Source: Microvirga sp. TS319
GTDB lineage: Bacteria; Pseudomonadota; Alphaproteobacteria; Rhizobiales; Beijerinckiaceae
DNA: 64,000 nucleotides
Assembly (NCBI RefSeq): GCF_041276405.1
Contig: NZ_JBGGGT010000001.1
Location: 1,803,501 to 1,867,500, forward strand
Direction: 5' to 3'
Shown here: in pieces, positions 27,506 through 35,800 of the stretch
Position numbering within the stretch: position 1 is the stretch's first letter
Layout: each line of letters starts with the position of its first letter
The notes under the pieces: generated by a model
Database searches by the model: none
Told to the model about the DNA's origin: nothing
What the model saw: the letters and a program-made list of their open reading frames with translations, nothing else
Program-made: the position numbers and the translations under genes

Positions 27506-28747
27506 ATGCAAATCGCGGTGTTGGGCGGCGGCATTGTCGGAATCACAACTGCTTACGAGTTGATGAAGCAGGGTCATCAGGTGACCGTTATCGAAAAAAA
27601 TCCTGGCGTCGCGATTGAAACGAGCTGGGGCAATGCCGGCATGATCGCGCCCGGTCATTCGTTTGCATGGTCTTCCCCGCACGCTCCATTGATTCTCCTG
27701 AAATCGCTGGTTCTTCGAAATCAGTCGCTGCGATTTAAGCCGTCACTGGATCCGCGGCTTTGGACTTGGTCGCTGCAATTTCTCACTCAGTGCACGGCAA
27801 AGCGATCGGAGTACAACACAGTTCGCAAGCACAAGCTGGCGTCTTACTCCCAGTGCATTCTCCATGAAACCTTGGCCGATCTCGATCTCAAGTTCGACCG
27901 CGTGACCCGGGGCATCCTGTATTTCTACCGAACCCAAGCTCGGTTAGATGCAGGTGTCGACCACATGGGCATTATGGCGCGGTTGGGCCAGAAGATCGAA
28001 GTCTTTGACCGCAATCAGGTTTTGGCCTTGGAGCCCTCGTTGCGGGGTGTCGGCCACAAGATCGCCGGCGGAATCTACTGCCCGACAGATGAAACTGGGG
28101 ACTGCAACAAATTCGGTACCGCGCTTGCTGCTCATCTCGGCTCCAACGGGGTGGAGATTCGCACCGAGGAAGAGATCCTTGAGATCGAGACATCTGGTGA
28201 CGAAATCACCGCCGTACGCACGTCGAAAGGCCGTGTGAAGGCTGATCTTTACGTGATGTGCTTGGCAAATGGAGCACCACGACTTGCAAGACAGATCGGT
28301 GTGTCTCTGCCAATCTATCCGGTAAAGGGCTACTCTCTGACAATCCCGATCGGAACCAAAAAGTCGCCGCCGACAATCGGCTCCGTCGACGAGGAAAATC
28401 TCGTCGCGATCTCTCCATTTGGAGATCGCGTTCGGGTCACTGCGACAGCTGAATTCGCCGGATACAATACATCCTACAAACCGAGCGACTTCGAGTTCAT
28501 GGCAGCCATTGCTCGCGAACTTTACCCGGATGGCGCTGAGCACGACAAGCCGCAAATGTGGGCCGGCTTGCGACCGATGACGCCCACAAACTTGCCGATA
28601 ATCGGCAAGAAGAAGCATCGAAACCTTTTCTACAATACCGGTCATGGACACATAGGATGGACCATGTCTCATGGTTCGGCGAGACTCGCCGCCGATGTGA
28701 TCAGCGGTCGCACGCCAGCGTTCCCGATTGAACAGGTTGTGGATTGA
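27506..28747 (+). CDS. dadA: D-amino-acid dehydrogenase-like FAD oxidoreductase (DadA family)
   Basis: 413 residues from the ATG at 27506; the frame is open upstream to 27443, but the FAD motif fits best here: MQIAVLGGGIVGITTAYELM. The DadA-family segments ETSWGNAGMIAPGHSFAWSS and, near the end, GLRPMTPTNLPIIGKKKHRN and FYNTGHGHIGWTMSHGSARL are clear. Such enzymes oxidise D-amino acids to 2-oxoacids and pass electrons to the membrane quinone pool. A RidA gene follows on the same strand, consistent with an imine product. The exact amino acid is unknown, and the protein could also act on an N-substituted or imino acid. Confidence 0.85.
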   Translation: MQIAVLGGGIVGITTAYELMKQGHQVTVIEKNPGVAIETSWGNAGMIAPGHSFAWSSPHAPLILLKSLVLRNQSLRFKPSLDPRLWTWSLQFLTQCTAKRSEYNTVRKHKLASYSQCILHETLADLDLKFDRVTRGILYFYRTQARLDAGVDHMGIMARLGQKIEVFDRNQVLALEPSLRGVGHKIAGGIYCPTDETGDCNKFGTALAAHLGSNGVEIRTEEEILEIETSGDEITAVRTSKGRVKADLYVMCLANGAPRLARQIGVSLPIYPVKGYSLTIPIGTKKSPPTIGSVDEENLVAISPFGDRVRVTATAEFAGYNTSYKPSDFEFMAAIARELYPDGAEHDKPQMWAGLRPMTPTNLPIIGKKKHRNLFYNTGHGHIGWTMSHGSARLAADVISGRTPAFPIEQVVD

Positions 28748-28780
28748 ATTGCAACCGAACTGCAAGAAATCATTTGGAAC

Positions 28781-29134
28781 ATGAGCAACATAACACGCAT
28801 TGAAGTTGGGCCTCGCATGAGCCAGGCAGTCGTCGTAAACGGTATCGTCACGACAGCGGGGATCGTCGCACTGCGAGCTCCCGGCGCTAGCGTTGGAGAG
28901 CAAACGAAAGATATCCTTGATCGAATCGACGAGCTACTTGCCGCTGCAGGCAGCGACAAGTCTAAGGTCGTTTCGGGAACAATCTGGCTTGCCGATATTG
29001 CTATGTTCAACGAAATGAATGAGGTCTGGGACAACTGGGTTGTCCGAGGCAGCACCCCGGTTCGGGCATGCGTCGAATCTCGCCTGGCAGCGCCTCAGTT
29101 CATCGTAGAAATTCAGGTGACCGCGACGACCTAA
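28781..29134 (+). CDS. ridA: RidA-family enamine/imine deaminase
   Basis: 117 residues, the RidA/YjgF length. The active-site Arg is in STPVRACVESRLA (PVRACVE), followed by VEIQVTAT at the end, and the N-terminal SQAVVVNGIVTTAG strand fits. RidA proteins hydrolyse the reactive 2-imino acids made by amino-acid oxidases or dehydratases. It lies 33 bases downstream of dadA, so it probably clears the product of that enzyme. Its 3' end overlaps the end of the convergent aldehyde dehydrogenase fragment by 35 bases. Confidence 0.9.
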   Translation: MSNITRIEVGPRMSQAVVVNGIVTTAGIVALRAPGASVGEQTKDILDRIDELLAAAGSDKSKVVSGTIWLADIAMFNEMNEVWDNWVVRGSTPVRACVESRLAAPQFIVEIQVTATT

Positions 29135-29651
29135 TTGAAACGTCCGGTGTCACCATTGATCTTGCGAGCGTATAAGCCGTCTTGACCGTCGTGAAGAATT
29201 CTGCAGCATAACGACCCTGCTCACGCGGGCCAAATGATGAACCCTCGCGGCCGCCGAAGGGCACATGGAAATCGACACCTGCTGTCGGCAGATTGACCAT
29301 CACCATGCCCGCCTCCGAATTTCGCTTGAAATGCGTTGCATGTTTCAGGTTGGTCGTCGCTATGCCCGCCGAAAGCCCAAAGGGCGTGTCGTTGGCAACG
29401 GCTAGCGCTTCGTCGCAATCCTTCATCCGGATGACCGCCTCAACCGGCCCAAAGATTTCTTCACGGGCAACGCGCATCGTATTCGTCGCTTCCGTGAACA
29501 GTGTCGGCTGAAGATAGAAGCCGGGCATCGCCCGCTTGATCAGCTCGCCGCCGAAGGTCAACTTCGCACCTTCCGACTTGCCGATCTCGATGTCGTCGGT
29601 ATTCGTCTTGAGCTGACGGGTATCGACGACCGGGCCGATGTGCAAATCCAA
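29100..29651 (-). pseudogene. C-terminal fragment of an NAD(P) aldehyde dehydrogenase (ketoglutarate-semialdehyde type)
   Basis: 183 codons matching the last third of a roughly 480-residue aldehyde dehydrogenase: EEIFGPVEAVIRMKDCDEAL, NDTPFGLSAGI, VMVNLPTAGVDFHVPFGG, REGSSFGPREQGRYAAEFFT. This branch (2,5-dioxovalerate/KGSA dehydrogenase) normally ends at TVKTAYT; here the frame runs on 23 codons into unrelated sequence. The NAD-binding part and the catalytic Cys and Glu are absent, so it cannot be active. The break at about 29651 lies only 7 bases from the stop of the racemase-family gene. Confidence 0.85.
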
Positions 29652-29657
29652 GAGGCT

Positions 29658-30395
29658 TCATAGCGTGCCCTCAAAGCGCCTCCGCGACGTAGCTGCGTGA
29701 ACGAAATCGATCATTGTCGTGAAGTCAAAGACCGGCAAATTGATACGGTCTTGGAGTGCTTTTGCGTAAGGCGGCAGATCCGAACATTCTAGCAGTATCG
29801 CTCCGATAGAAGGGTTCGTCTCGACGAGTTTTGTTCCAACATTCACCAGTTCGCGCTCAACCGCCTCGCTATCGAGATCGCCACTTTCCAGCAATATGGA
29901 AGACCGAAACGCTGGCTGATCCTGCATCCCGGCGACAATCAACGTGCGATCGTTCGCGGGGAATGCTTTTGCGATCAGCTCGGGTGTCAATCTCTTGGCA
30001 TTCGCGCAAATAATTCCGATTGCCTGAGACGGGGCCAGCAGGGACGAGATAAAAGTCAACTGCATTAGGCTGGATAGCATCACCGGCACGTTCACGGCGC
30101 TGGCAACTGCTTGTTGGAAGTAAATCATAAAACCGCAGTCACTGGTAATGGCGCGTACGCCCTGCGATTCCAAATACTTTGCAGCCTCTATGACCTGAGG
30201 GGATATCGACATGTCGCCATGGTCAATGAGCCGCTCGATACTAGCACTCTCGACCTTGCGATAAAGGATCGGGTACTTAAAGGTTTGCGCATTTCCGATG
30301 TCGCCTGGGATAAAGGGTATGTGGCAGTCGATCATCAACATACCCACACTGTGGCCGTAACTGACTGCTCCCCGCTTTGCTGTGTAAATTGGCAT
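29658..30395 (-). CDS. Aspartate/glutamate racemase-family protein
   Basis: 245 residues. The two catalytic Cys of the family are visible at residue 87 (ITSDCGFM) and residue 204 (LLECSDLPPY). The ribosome site CGGAGG lies 4 bases before the ATG. Members racemise Asp, Glu or hydantoins, or act as maleate isomerase or arylmalonate decarboxylase. With a D-amino-acid dehydrogenase and RidA next door, racemisation of an amino acid to feed DadA is the simplest idea. The genes are on opposite strands and share related inverted repeats upstream. Confidence 0.82.
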   Translation of the reverse strand: MPIYTAKRGAVSYGHSVGMLMIDCHIPFIPGDIGNAQTFKYPILYRKVESASIERLIDHGDMSISPQVIEAAKYLESQGVRAITSDCGFMIYFQQAVASAVNVPVMLSSLMQLTFISSLLAPSQAIGIICANAKRLTPELIAKAFPANDRTLIVAGMQDQPAFRSSILLESGDLDSEAVERELVNVGTKLVETNPSIGAILLECSDLPPYAKALQDRINLPVFDFTTMIDFVHAATSRRRFEGTL

Positions 30396-31093
30396 AAGAC
30401 CTCCGAGTTCTGGTTACAGTTCCACTGCTGCGTGACCCACTCTGGTTCCTTTGAGGGACAACGTATGTCTAGGATCGAACAAATGATCATTCGTGCGGGC
30501 CCAAGCTGAGGCGGATGAAGACGACAATTGCTGCGCGGCGCAGTGAGCCGAGCTCGTTAAGAACATCCGTCGTTTTTCCGAAAAGTCATTGGGCCTCGAT
30601 CAATATGTACGGAATTATGATATAATGCAACAATGAACGCATCTTATCATTCAATGTTGAATTATGGTGTCGATTCCGGTCCTCATTATGGGTAGGAACA
30701 GGACGCACTCCCAAATTCATATTAAGCTGGGACGAACCGGGAACTTCGTTCTCTGGGCCCTTGCCCCCTCCCGTCTGCTGACCCAAAACCAAACAACACC
30801 CTTCCATAACAGGGCGCTAAGGCTATCCAGAACCTAAGGTCTGAACGGATCGGGCGGCAGTATCGAGCAGCGACATCCCACCCTTGCTCCGGACCGCCAA
30901 AGCGGCGGGGCAACAATTGCGAGAGATGAGTGATGGCACGGCAGGAGCTTCTGAGCCCCACCGTATGGTGCGGATACGGATGCGCTGCAATCTCGGCACG
31001 TGTTGCTTCCCTGGAATAGTCTCGAACGTCAGCGGTGTCGTGGCAGTTGGTGCGGCAGCGGGGATTGGGTTTTTGAGTGCTTCGAGTCTCGCT
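30396..31093. other. Upstream region of the racemase-family gene, otherwise without recognisable gene
   Basis: About 700 bases. The part at 30590-30670 is strongly AT-rich (TATAATGCAACAATGAAC at 30621-30638) and looks regulatory. From 30700 to 31093 several frames of 70-115 codons cross on both strands, with no recognisable motif. Confidence 0.45.
30649..30662. promoter_or_regulatory. Inverted-repeat operator candidate upstream of the racemase-family gene
   Basis: ATTCAATGTTGAAT: arms ATTCAA and TTGAAT around a TG centre. Its reverse complement contains CAACATTGAAT, the same 11 bases found at 27450-27460 upstream of dadA. A weaker relative, GCAACAATGAA, is at 30628-30638. The distance to the gene start (about 255 bases) is long for a simple operator. 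Confidence 0.45.
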
Positions 31094-31522
31094 TCAGTGG
31101 CTCGATGACCGCCAAGCCGTCCGGTCAATAGCATCGAAAATCGTGCGATACTGCGCAGGCGGCACATCATGCCCCGTTCCCTCGATCAGCAAAAGATCCG
31201 CGTTCGGGATCGAAGCTGCTGTGTCCCGGCCACAAGCCGGAAGGATGAGGGGATCATCGGCCCCATGAATCGCGAGCGTCGGTGCGGTGTTCGTCGCCAG
31301 ACGTGTGCGACGATCGCCTGCCACGGCCATCGCGGCGATCTGTCGTCTGGATGCGCCAGGATCATAAACGCGCCGGGTTTCCTCCAGGATGAGGAGGCGA
31401 TGGGCCTCTTCGTCAAACGGATGGCCGGTTCCGGCGATGCGGCGTGCGAAGGCAAGGCTGTGCGCGATGAAGCCGATTCCGTCCGAGACGGGATCTGGTG
31501 CTGGGCGCATCATCATGGCCAT
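31094..31522 (-). pseudogene. C-terminal half of an alpha/beta hydrolase
   Basis: 142 codons resembling the second half of an alpha/beta hydrolase: the lid helices (GTGHPFDEEAHRLLILEETR) followed by TLAIHGADDPLILP, with the acid in GADDP, and LLLIEGTGHDVPPAQYRTIF, with the catalytic His in GHD. The N-terminal half, including the HGxP oxyanion motif and the GxSxG nucleophile elbow, is missing. Sequence upstream of 31522 belongs to an unrelated small frame. The protein would lack a nucleophile, so it is listed as a remnant. Confidence 0.75.
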
Positions 31523-31794
31523 GACATCTCCTGAACGAGGCCGGTCAGCCCGGGTGAAAGAGGCTGCTCAAGCAAATCGAAATAGAGCTCGCGCAGCTTC
31601 ATTCCGCTGCGCTCCTGCATTTCTGCCTGCATGTCATGCCAGAGACGATCATCCCGCCAAGCATGGGGAGCGGCGATTAGAAAGCCTTCCGGCCCGTCGT
31701 CGGCGCCGTGCCCTATCGGTGAGCGCTCCCTGTCTTCTCCTCGCAGGAGGTGGCAAATCAACCAAGGCGGCTCGATGGTGTTCCCGCCGGCCAA
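31513..31794 (-). CDS. Small protein with a NepR-like core (tentative)
   Basis: 93 residues. The C-terminal part, SGMKLRELYFDLLEQPLSPG, followed by LTGLVQEM, resembles the NepR anti-sigma core (I-G-x-x-L-R-x-x-Y-x-x-x-V-x-E-P-x-P-x-R-F). NepR proteins of Alphaproteobacteria bind the general-stress sigma factor EcfG and are released by PhyR. The usual neighbours phyR and ecfG are not in the window, so this would be a stray paralogue. The first 50 residues are not recognised and the start is uncertain. The end overlaps the hydrolase remnant by 10 bases. Confidence 0.4.
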   Translation of the reverse strand: MAGGNTIEPPWLICHLLRGEDRERSPIGHGADDGPEGFLIAAPHAWRDDRLWHDMQAEMQERSGMKLRELYFDLLEQPLSPGLTGLVQEMSWP

Positions 31795-31891
31795 GCGAGA
31801 ATCGTTAACATAAGTTTATTTTTAGGGCGGGCTCCAAGTTCAGGAACAGGAAAAGCTTAACCACGTTGCTTCCCTCATCGGGAGGCGCACA

Positions 31892-32506
31892 ATGGCAAAG
31901 GTCGCAACAAAGCGTGTCGGATTCAAAGGCCTGTTGGGCCTCCTGATGGTGTCTCTGGTCGTGCCTCTCGCGATCGGCATCGTCCCCGCGCGGGCGCAAG
32001 GACTCTTTGACTTCCTGCGAGGCTTCAGTCAGCCCGTGCCGGCAGCTCCTCCTCCACCGCCGGTGGAGCTTCAGCCCGACTCCTTTGCCGGTCAGCCTCG
32101 TCGGGGCTCTGCGCGGCCCAAGCCCGCCCCTGTCGAGGTTCTGGAGGTCAAGGCGCCCATCCAGGCGCGGCATCCCGGCGATATGGACAACCCCTTCCCG
32201 GCCCTTCTCGCGGACAGCACACTGCGTCCGGGCGACATGGTGATGTTTCCTGATGGCCTGCGGGTGTTCACCGGCCGGGTGGGATCACGGCACAAGGTTT
32301 CGGACTTCACGCCCGTCGCGCGTGCCGGGAAGGCGCTTTCGCGCGAGACCCGCAAGCTCGTGTCCAATCTGCATCCCGGAGAGAACCTGGCGTGGAGTAC
32401 GGATGTCGTTAGGTCACGCGGCAAGCTGGCGGACAATGCAAAAGATATCGACACAACCGGAAGCGTGAAGCGCTCGGACGGCGGCAAGGGAACACGCAAG
32501 CATTGA
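31892..32506 (+). CDS. Exported protein of unknown function
   Basis: 204 residues with a signal peptide (GLLGLLMVSLVVPLAIGIVP, cut after ARA), a Pro-rich linker (PVPAAPPPPPVELQP) and a basic C-terminal half containing DSTLRPGDMVMFPDGLRVFT and FTPVARAGKALSRETRKLVS. The ATG follows GGGAGGCGCACA, giving GGGAGG 6 bases upstream. I do not recognise a named domain. The repeated T-L-R-P-G-D-x-V-M-F-P-x-G-x-x-V-F-x-G pattern looks conserved rather than random, so it is a real gene. It is probably periplasmic. Confidence 0.75.
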   Translation: MAKVATKRVGFKGLLGLLMVSLVVPLAIGIVPARAQGLFDFLRGFSQPVPAAPPPPPVELQPDSFAGQPRRGSARPKPAPVEVLEVKAPIQARHPGDMDNPFPALLADSTLRPGDMVMFPDGLRVFTGRVGSRHKVSDFTPVARAGKALSRETRKLVSNLHPGENLAWSTDVVRSRGKLADNAKDIDTTGSVKRSDGGKGTRKH

Positions 32507-32530
32507 CGCGGTCGGCTTCTCCTCCTGGCG

Positions 32531-32558
32531 GCGCCCACTTTCCGTGTTCGATGCTCTA
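32531..32558. repeat. Partial copy of the dispersed intergenic repeat family
   Basis: GCGCCCACTTTCCGTGTTCG followed by ATGCTCTA matches the right end of the copy at 55371-55396. It lies between convergent genes. Confidence 0.65.
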
Positions 32559-33380
32559 CCCGCCCTTAACAGCCCCAGCAGTCAGTCCTGCTATGATCTG
32601 CCGTTGCGCAGCAACCGTGAGAACAAGCACTGGAAGAGTGACGATCAGCGCTGCCGCAGCCAAGGGTCCCCAGCTTACCTGCTCGAAGGATAGCATGTTG
32701 TACACGGCAACCGGCAGGGTGCGTGTATCCCGTCCAGCGAGCACGACGCCAAAGACGAAATTGTTCCATGAGAATATGACAGCCAGAATGAAGGCCACTG
32801 TGATTCCCGGCTTGGCGATGGGCAGAGCGACATGACGAAAGACCTCCCATCGGTTCGCGCCGTCGATGACTGCTGCCTCTTCTAGCTCGATCGGCGTCGT
32901 CTCGAAGTAGCCGATCATGATCCAGATGACGATCGGGACGGTGATCACAAGGTGCGCGATGATCTGGGGCATAAGGGTTCCCATCAGACCTAGCCACTGA
33001 AACAACAGAAACAAGGGGATCAGATAGGACAGGCCTGGTGTCATCCGGGCGATCAGAATGACGACGGCTGCCTTGGTGGCCCGCATGCGTGCGATCCCGT
33101 ATCCAGCCGGAACGCCGATGAGAAGGGCCAGAGCTGTCGCACAGCCTGTCACGATCAGGCTGTTGACGAAGAACAGACCGAAGCGATTGGACTCGAAAAC
33201 ACCAACATAATTCTTCCAGGCAAACCGCTCGGGAATGAAGATCGGCGGATAGGCCGCATTGTCGACCTCGAATTTGAGCGAGAGCGAGATCATCCAGAGA
33301 AAGAACAGAACGGCCGGTGACACCAAGACAAGCGCAACGAACCAAAGACCTAGGATGTTCGATATCTTTCGCAGCGTCAT
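32556..33380 (-). CDS. Sugar ABC transporter permease (MalG/UgpE type)
   Basis: 274 residues from the ATG at 33378-33380, which overlaps the stop of the partner permease (ATGA). A GTG at 33404 would add 8 residues. Six membrane helices are predicted. The coupling loop reads ELEEAAVIDGANRWEVFRHV with PLAKPG-like PIAKPGITV after it, the CUT1-family EAA motif. It is the last gene of the binding protein-permease-permease unit. No ATPase gene accompanies this unit. Confidence 0.92.
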   Translation of the reverse strand: MTLRKISNILGLWFVALVLVSPAVLFFLWMISLSLKFEVDNAAYPPIFIPERFAWKNYVGVFESNRFGLFFVNSLIVTGCATALALLIGVPAGYGIARMRATKAAVVILIARMTPGLSYLIPLFLLFQWLGLMGTLMPQIIAHLVITVPIVIWIMIGYFETTPIELEEAAVIDGANRWEVFRHVALPIAKPGITVAFILAVIFSWNNFVFGVVLAGRDTRTLPVAVYNMLSFEQVSWGPLAAAALIVTLPVLVLTVAAQRQIIAGLTAGAVKGG

Positions 33381-34315
33381 GCGCCACCTTGTACGTCGGT
33401 CCACTTCGTTCTCTGGCGAAGGTGGAGCATCAGCAAAGACAATGCGATCACAAGAGCAAAGAATACGACTGCGATTGCTGATCCATAACCCACATCGTAA
33501 TAGGCGAAGGCCACGCTGTAGAGATAGAGATTAATCGTTTCGGAGGCAGTGCCCGGCCCGCCCTGCGTGATGGCGTAAATGATGTCGAAGCTTTTCAGGG
33601 CGTCGATGGTTCGAATGATCACGGCCACCATGAGAAAAGGCGCGATCATTGGCAGAGTGATATAGCGAAAACGCTGAAGAGTGTTGGCGCCGTCGATGGC
33701 GGCACTCTCATAAGGCTCGAGCGGAATGGCGGCCAAGCCCCCTAGCACGATCAGCATCACGAGCGGCGTCCATTGCCACGTCTCTACAAGGACGAGCGAT
33801 GGAATGACTGTCGCTGAATTGAAGACCCAGCCCTGTGGCCCGATCCCAACGAGGGACAGAAGATAGTTCAGCACGCCGAGCTGCGGATGGAACATCATCG
33901 TCCACACCAGCGCGATGGCAACAGGCGTTGCCATCATGGGCATGACGAACAGTCCGCGCAGAACCCCTCTGAAGGGGAGCCGTGTATTGAAGATCAGGGC
34001 CGCAAGGGTCCCAAAGATCAAGGGGAGCACGACGGCCAGGACCGTGTAGAAGAGCGTGTGCCCGATCGACGTGATGAAGCGCTCGTCGGTTGCAAGGCGC
34101 GCATAGTTAGCCAAGCCGGTAAATTGCCGGGTTCCGCCCACATTCCATTCATGCAGGCTCATCCAGACCGTGAACCCCCATGGGAATACGATCACGGAGC
34201 CAACAGTGAGAAGCGCGGGGATCACGAATGGCCAGTAGGCTCTCTGCGATGGGGCGCCCCTGTGGGGCGCCCCCTCCGCAACAAGCGTCACCGGTCTTTC
34301 AGCGAGGGTGCTCAT
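33377..34315 (-). CDS. Sugar ABC transporter permease (MalF/UgpA type)
   Basis: 312 residues from the ATG at 34313-34315, with GGAGG 8 bases upstream. It contains six hydrophobic helices and the EAA loop PYESAAIDGANTLQRFRYIT with LPMIAPF. Near the N-terminus the DNA holds two identical self-complementary 10-mers GGGGCGCCCC (34251-34260 and 34264-34273), encoding part of EGAPHRGAPSQ. It pairs with the MalG-type permease downstream. Confidence 0.92.
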   Translation of the reverse strand: MSTLAERPVTLVAEGAPHRGAPSQRAYWPFVIPALLTVGSVIVFPWGFTVWMSLHEWNVGGTRQFTGLANYARLATDERFITSIGHTLFYTVLAVVLPLIFGTLAALIFNTRLPFRGVLRGLFVMPMMATPVAIALVWTMMFHPQLGVLNYLLSLVGIGPQGWVFNSATVIPSLVLVETWQWTPLVMLIVLGGLAAIPLEPYESAAIDGANTLQRFRYITLPMIAPFLMVAVIIRTIDALKSFDIIYAITQGGPGTASETINLYLYSVAFAYYDVGYGSAIAVVFFALVIALSLLMLHLRQRTKWTDVQGGA

Positions 34316-34358
34316 CGGGATCCTCCACGCCATCACTGTGCATTGACGCAGGAGAACG

Positions 34359-35687
34359 TCAGGCCTTCTCGCTCCGTTCGAGCACTGGCTTGAACTGATC
34401 CGTCGCTTTCTTCATCTCAGCGACCGGATCAGCTCCGCCCAGCAGGTTGGTCAGCCCGATCCCCATGATGTCGCGAAACTCGGTTACGGGCTGGACAACC
34501 GGAAGCCCGAGCTTGCTGATCTTGCCGGATTCCACCACGGCATCGATCCAGGCTGGCGGCATCTTGACGCCTTTGCGAGTATCCGGATCGTTCAGAATAG
34601 ATTGGCGGAAGGGAACACCGCCGCCGGCCTGAAGAAGGCGTGCGCCCATCTGCTTCGATATCGCCCACTGACAATAGAGATAGGCCGCCTCCTTGTTCTT
34701 GCTGGCAGCGGTCACGCCGATGCCGTCGCCGAAGGTCGCGGACGCCTGTGCCTTCGGGCCGCGTGGCATGACACCGTAGCCCACCTTGCCGACAACCCGC
34801 GACTTTTCCGGATCTTCGAGCGGAGGAGCAAAGCCGACGCCATCGAGCCACATGCCGATTTTCCCTTGCAGGAAGGCGGATTGGCATTCCGACCAATTGA
34901 AGCCGGCGACGCCGGGCGGGGCACATTTCGTGAGAAGATGTTGATAGAGTTTGGCAGCCTCGATCGCCTCCGGCGTATCCGTCTTGAGATTGCCGTTCGC
35001 GTCGACGGGGTCAATGCCATAGCCGAGAAGAAAGCTCGTCCAGACAGGCACGTTTGCGTTCTTCAAGCCGCGCGCCACGAAACCGTAGATCCCTGCCTTG
35101 GGATCGGTCAGGGCCTCGGCCGCCTTCACCATCGCGTCGAATGTTTCGGGATAGGAGAGGCCCTTATTCGCGAAAAGCTCCTTGTTCCAGTAGATCATCC
35201 AGTAATCCACCGAGAACGGCAGTGACAGCATCTGCCCCTGCGGATTTCTGGCATAGAGCAGGCCCGCTTGCGAGAAATCGCTTTCCGTCAGGCTGGCTTC
35301 CGTCAGATCCGGATTCTTCGTGAATGGGCCGAGATCCGCGAGCCAGCCGGCCTTTTCGAACTGGCGCTTCTGGACATGATAGCTCAGGTGAATGACGTCA
35401 AAGCTCGGGCTTCCCGAGTTCAGCTCGATCACGGCCTTCTGGCGTTGCTGTTGTTCCGGGGCTTGCTCGGAAGAGACCTCGATCCCCGTGAGATCGGTGA
35501 ACTCCTTCTCGTATTTTTGCAGCAGATCGCCGCGCGGGCTCTTGATGAGGTTCACCCCGATCTTCGTCCCGGAGTATTTCTTCCAGTTCACATCCGCGAA
35601 AGCCGGCACTGCGCCTAGGCCGTATGCGGCAGCTGCGGCGGTGCTTGCCAGGAACATGCGACGGGTAAAAGAGCCATCTTCGGCCAT
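34359..35687 (-). CDS. Sugar ABC transporter substrate-binding protein (family 1)
   Basis: 442 residues from the ATG at 35685-35687, with GGGAGG 9 bases upstream. The N-terminus FTRRMFLASTAAAAAYGLG is a Tat signal. The mature part contains YEKEFTDLTGIEVSSEQAPE and FDVIHLSYHVQKRQFEKAGW, typical of SBP_bac_1 (CUT1 sugar importers). Divergent from it are an aldolase-family gene, a regulator and a sugar kinase, so the ligand is probably a sugar or sugar acid. The promoter must lie in the 113-base gap that holds the TAACATGTTA palindrome. Confidence 0.9.
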   Translation of the reverse strand: MAEDGSFTRRMFLASTAAAAAYGLGAVPAFADVNWKKYSGTKIGVNLIKSPRGDLLQKYEKEFTDLTGIEVSSEQAPEQQQRQKAVIELNSGSPSFDVIHLSYHVQKRQFEKAGWLADLGPFTKNPDLTEASLTESDFSQAGLLYARNPQGQMLSLPFSVDYWMIYWNKELFANKGLSYPETFDAMVKAAEALTDPKAGIYGFVARGLKNANVPVWTSFLLGYGIDPVDANGNLKTDTPEAIEAAKLYQHLLTKCAPPGVAGFNWSECQSAFLQGKIGMWLDGVGFAPPLEDPEKSRVVGKVGYGVMPRGPKAQASATFGDGIGVTAASKNKEAAYLYCQWAISKQMGARLLQAGGGVPFRQSILNDPDTRKGVKMPPAWIDAVVESGKISKLGLPVVQPVTEFRDIMGIGLTNLLGGADPVAEMKKATDQFKPVLERSEKA

Positions 35688-35760
35688 GATCCGTTTCCTC
35701 CCTTTCAATTGCCCATGCTTCCAACGGGCTTCTCTTACTTGCATTGAATTAAGCACCATG

Positions 35761-35770
35761 TAACATGTTA
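35761..35770. promoter_or_regulatory. Perfect palindrome, candidate GntR operator
   Basis: TAACATGTTA lies in the short gap between the leftward sugar importer and the rightward aldolase-regulator-kinase unit. FCD-type GntR regulators bind short palindromes of this size. The regulator gene at 36685 is in the rightward unit, so one site could control both directions. Confidence 0.6.
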
Positions 35771-35800
35771 GTGTCAACACGGCGTTTACTGGAGACTTCC

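Noticed and set aside
35765..35800. ATG start of the aldolase-family gene inside the palindrome
   Set aside because: No ribosome site, overlaps the operator candidate, and the family begins near LSLRFGIST; the TTG at 35801 has GGAGA at the right distance.
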